DNA from: an uncultured Eubacteriales bacterium
Lineage (GTDB): Bacteria > Bacillota > Clostridia > Saccharofermentanales > Saccharofermentanaceae
Direction: 5' to 3'
NCBI GenBank assembly: GCA_900314745.1
Contig: OMWK01000003.1
Span: 1-64,000 of the forward strand
DNA length: 64,000 nucleotides
The notes under the pieces were generated by a model, which had not been told where the DNA came from, ran no database searches, and saw only the letters and a list, made by a program, of their open reading frames with translations. Below are positions 62,401 through 64,000 of the stretch, in pieces. A program made the position numbers and the translations under genes. Position 1 is the first letter of the stretch. Each line of letters starts with the position of its first letter.

Positions 62401-62745
62401 ATCCGTGCTTCCGTCATCATGTCCGTCAGACCAGATGTCTGCCCAGAACCACAACTCATATCCGTCGGGAAGTACTGTGACTTCTTCGCCGCCAACGACA
62501 TAATCAGCAGTTATGTTGACAGTATCGCCGACATGAACAGACTCGCTGTCGATGCTGACCGTAAGACCGTCAGTTAATTCTTCTACTGAAGTCTCGTCCG
62601 GCTCAACTGTAATTGAATCCGGAGTTACAGAAACGCTGTACTCGTCTTCAACTGCCATGACAAAAGAACTGCCGAGCGGCGACAGCAGTAACGCTGCTGT
62701 TGTAAACCCGGCAACGGCTTTTTGAAAGTGTTTCATTAACGACAT
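59497..62745 (-). CDS. Secreted GH53 endo-beta-1,4-galactanase, multidomain, with DUF4214
   Basis: 1082 residues from the ATG at 62745 (MSLMKHFQKA), chosen because AGAGG stands six bases upstream; an ATG at 62766 lacks this. A signal peptide covers about 1-31. Two near-identical modules (61-161, 171-271) precede the GH53 barrel (about 290-690): VRVWNNPYD, DFHLSDFWCDPGKQ, acid/base Glu438 (QVGNETNG) and nucleophile Glu534 (VAETSYAYT). Then come an Ig-like domain (about 700-760), a probable carbohydrate-binding module (about 770-900), a proline/serine linker and a C-terminal DUF4214 domain (about 960-1080). It should cut pectic galactan side chains outside the cell. DUF4214 may be a surface-attachment module. 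Confidence 0.9.
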   Translation of the reverse strand: MSLMKHFQKAVAGFTTAALLLSPLGSSFVMAVEDEYSVSVTPDSITVEPDETSVEELTDGLTVSIDSESVHVGDTVNITADYVVGGEEVTVLPDGYELWFWADIWSDGHDDGSTDITVGTHSGSVLSDTVTFNSEGTYYIAAEVKSGGSRVDIAFITVEVTEESEELEEGLNVSIDSYEVHTDDTVTITARYVVDGEELTDLPDGYELWFWADIWSDGHDDGSTDITVETDSGSTLVDRITFNSEGMYYIAAELKNGSERVAIEFLTINVTDAVEPVEGRINFDGVPTLPDDFFMGVDVSSVVSELNAGVVYYDYEGNALNTVNSFIGFLASQGVNCVRVRVWNNPYDSEGNGFGGGNNDVQTAKIIADACEAAGITMLVDFHLSDFWCDPGKQYAPVAWSSLTASQKADAIAAFITDSLNTIDPNGNTVAMVQVGNETNGAICGVSNSSDMCMLFDAGCDAVHDWNSSVRAVIHFTNPERGTLANWASTLSSADVSADVLATSYYPYWHGSLANLEAQLSSARTYGFDVMVAETSYAYTIEDSDGHDNTVRTGINDSGDNLLQPFTVQGQARAVRDVVNSVNRAGGIGMFYWEPAWITVGSTIGLTGSDYDAQVAANRALWETYGCGWASSFAGTYDPIDAVRWYGGSAVDNEALFYADGTATAAWDVYRNIRTGEYSNDVTPETVEAFEASVEIGGEYELPATAVVTYSDGSTASVEIAWNEEQAAAIDTGVSGTYVVSGVAGGLNTTYTLTVLENNLLPEDIAGFETTDYASAYAVEGDGINVHYNGDARTGSYAAHWWSSTAVVGSIALSEAIELSEAGTYTFTGYVQGDADKGSNVTFAVIDAGSGEVIARGDAVTTAGWNEWLSPSVSFDIDGETSVILVVELDYAAGGWGTVDDLCLFLEAAAELGTEPDVDTVVDPIVDPVVEPVVPAEDNEEPVSESSSSAAAAAVTTVSLVAPVQLTLVAYIENLYSESLGRQADETGMNYWLTEYESGNLTVNGLVEGFFLSEEYLTSDKTDEEFLTDLYHALLRREPDEKGMEHWLDCLASGMEREEVIDGFVDSEEFAAIAASYGLSLE
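61933..62235 (-). repeat. Second copy of the N-terminal module repeat in the GH53 gene
   Basis: Encodes residues 171-271. It repeats residues 61-161 with a 110-residue (330-bp) period, including an identical LPDGYELWFWADIWSDGHDD core. Parts are near-identical in DNA, which suggests recent duplication or gene conversion. Confidence 0.9.
62263..62565 (-). repeat. First copy of the N-terminal module repeat in the GH53 gene
   Basis: Encodes residues 61-161, a beta-rich Ig-like module with a tryptophan-rich WFWADIWSDGHDDGST stretch that could bind carbohydrate. It pairs with the copy at 61933-62235. Confidence 0.9.
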
Positions 62746-62785
62746 ACGGATACCTCTCGCCAACATAGACTGTAATGCGCAATTT

Positions 62786-62806
62786 GTTGCGCAACCGGTT
62801 GTTCAA
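62786..62806. promoter_or_regulatory. Putative LacI-family operator
   Basis: CAACCGGTTG at 62792-62801 is a perfect palindrome with a central CG, the LacI/GalR operator type, and GTTGCGCAAC at 62786-62795 overlaps it. It lies 41-61 bp before the galactanase start, where repression would be effective. No LacI-type gene is in the window, so the regulator is inferred. Confidence 0.5.
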
Positions 62807-62837
62807 ATATAAAATAACAAATCGGTTTGCCCGTGAG

Positions 62838-62861
62838 CAATTATCAACTCATCGATAATTG
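62838..62861. repeat. Inverted repeat in the divergent galactanase/GH3 promoter region
   Basis: CAATTATC, eight bases, GATAATTG: a perfect 8-bp AT-rich inverted repeat followed on the plus strand by ATTTTGTTTTTTG. It could be an operator or a weak terminator. Confidence 0.45.
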
Positions 62862-62945
62862 ATTTTGTTTTTTGTCTAAAAAGTGGAAATGCGACATCTT
62901 TTTGCGCATAATGCAATTACTACAAACATTATTGGAGTGAATTAA

Positions 62946-64000
62946 ATGAAAAAGACAAAACTTACAGCTTTGCTGCTTGCAGGTGCGCTCGTCCTCACCT
63001 CCTGTCAGCAGACCGTGACTGAAGAGAGCGAGAGTCTCGCAGAATCAGCTGAGGTTTCCGAGGCTTCTGAAGCGGAAACATCGTCAGAAGAAACCGAAGC
63101 TTCTGTTCTCGAGGTGGACCTTGCCGATTACACAGGAATGAGTGCGGAAGAGATCGTTGCCTCACTCACCCTCGAGCAGAAGGCAGCTCAGATGGTACAG
63201 GGAGCGCTTTACAATCTCGATTACAACGATATGAGCGAGCAGTGCTACGGCTCAGTATTAAGCCATTACGACATCGTACCGGGTCCCTCAGTTGAAGATT
63301 GGAGAGAGATCACCGACGCCTATCAGGATGCCGCACTCTCTGCCCCTGCCGGCATACCGATGCTCTACGGAAACGACAGTGTTCACGGTGTCAACTTCAC
63401 AGGCGGCTGTGTCATATTCCCTCAGAACATAAACATCGGTGCCGCCCGCGATACTGAACTCACCGAGACTTACGGTGCAATTGTCGCGAGCGAGATGATA
63501 CATGCAGCTCAGATATTCAACTTCGCTCCTGTTGTAAACAACTGTCTTGATCCCCGCTGGGGCCGTGCATACGAGTGCTACTCCTCCGAGAATTCAATCT
63601 GCGATGAGATGGCAGCCGCTTTCATTACGGGACAACTCTCTGAAGGCGTCATTGTCTGCCCCAAGCACTTCTTCGCTGAAGGCTATGTCGTCTACGGCAC
63701 AGGCGAGAACTCAGACGGTGTGAACAGACTCATAGACAGAGGTGATTCACACCCCACACAGGAACAGATCGACGAGTGTCTCGCAGTGTATCAGCACATG
63801 ATCGAACTCGGCGCTCAGACCATCATGGTATCGCACACATCTTTGTGGGGCACCAAGATGCACGAGAATGCAGACTCGCAGTTAATGCCGGCATCGATAT
63901 GCTCATGGAGGCATCCAACTATGAAGCAGCACGTCAGTGCATCGTGGAAGCTGTTGAGAACGGCGACATCCCTGAGGAGCGCGTAGATGACGCGGTAAGA
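62946..64000 (+). pseudogene. GH3 beta-glycosidase lipoprotein gene, disrupted by an internal deletion/frameshift
   Basis: A lipoprotein signal (LVLTSCQQ, lipid-modified Cys20) and an acidic serine/glutamate linker precede a GH3 N-terminal barrel: LTLEQKAAQMVQG, NDSVHGVNF, FAPVVNNCLDPRWGRAYE, CPKHFFAEG, IMVSHTSLWGTKMHEN. After KMHEN (about 63870) homology is lost and the frame stops at 63984-63986. GH3-like sequence resumes two bases out of frame from 63878 as AVNAGIDMLMEASNYEAA and runs off the window. The region that should hold the catalytic Asp (SDW) is missing, roughly 35-45 codons. GGAG precedes the ATG. A real pseudogene or an assembly error are both possible. Confidence 0.75.

Noticed and set aside
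1-64000. CRISPR arrays, tRNA or rRNA genes, transposases, prophage genes
   Set aside because: No short regularly spaced repeats, cloverleaf-like genes, rRNA stretches or mobile-element enzymes were seen on reading the sequence; short tRNA genes cannot be excluded without a dedicated scan.

Overview
The window looks like a chromosome segment of a low-to-mid GC Bacillota of the Clostridia type. The evidence is an HrcA/CIRCE-controlled dnaK operon, AddAB instead of RecBCD, DivIB/FtsL/PASTA-PBP division genes, NrdR, and strong AGGAGG-like ribosome binding sites with TTGACA/TATAAT promoters. A DNPR motif in MurE suggests meso-diaminopimelate peptidoglycan. A secreted GH53 galactanase ending in a DUF4214 domain and a GH3 lipoprotein next to it suggest a plant-fibre-degrading gut or rumen anaerobe, perhaps Saccharofermentans-like. 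That taxonomic guess is weak.

Layout. 1-5582 (minus): the heat-shock operon hrcA-grpE-clpP-dnaK-dnaJ-prmA, with clpP inserted between grpE and dnaK, behind a promoter and CIRCE operator at 5606-5665. 5753-7952 (plus): an AT-rich pair, a polyprenol-phosphate sugar synthase-like GT2 and a polytopic membrane protein. 7989-12093 (minus): an overlapping operon of an AI-2E-type permease, a P-loop ATPase, a DUF4276/TOPRIM-like protein and hemW; the ATPase/DUF4276 pair resembles two-gene phage-defence modules. 12275-20758 (minus): ftsZ-nrdR-response regulator-histidine kinase-nth-recG-rsmD-coaD-coiled-coil protein, ending at a strong terminator. 20926-31643 (minus): a dcw cluster mraZ-rsmH-ftsL-pbp-murE-murF-ftsW-murG-ftsQ that lacks mraY, murD, murC and ftsA. 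Putative MraZ boxes lie in front of it.

32348-41599 (minus): a nine-gene, tightly overlapping surface-glycan operon. It holds a large membrane protein, two paralogous nucleotidyltransferases, a membrane glycosyltransferase fused to a uridine-kinase-like domain, a HAD phosphatase, GtrA, GT2, a GDPD/PLC-like protein and a class II aldolase. It is the best candidate for an undescribed biosynthetic system. 41652-51175: tadA (plus, possibly leaderless), then addBA and an acyl-CoA synthetase (minus). 51307-54588: plsC, then a GtrB-like GT2 with a membrane partner. 54775-57666 (plus): a DHH phosphoesterase followed by an EAL c-di-GMP phosphodiesterase. 57667-59379 (minus): a SpoIIE/RsbU-type phosphatase. 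59497-64000: galactanase (minus) and a disrupted GH3 lipoprotein gene (plus), divergent from a region with LacI-type palindromes.

The core parts cover protein quality control, wall synthesis, division and DNA repair. The AT-rich glycosyltransferase islands (5753-7952, 32348-41599, 52051-54588) look like accessory surface-polysaccharide modules inserted between core operons. No rRNA, tRNA, CRISPR array, transposase or prophage gene was recognised.
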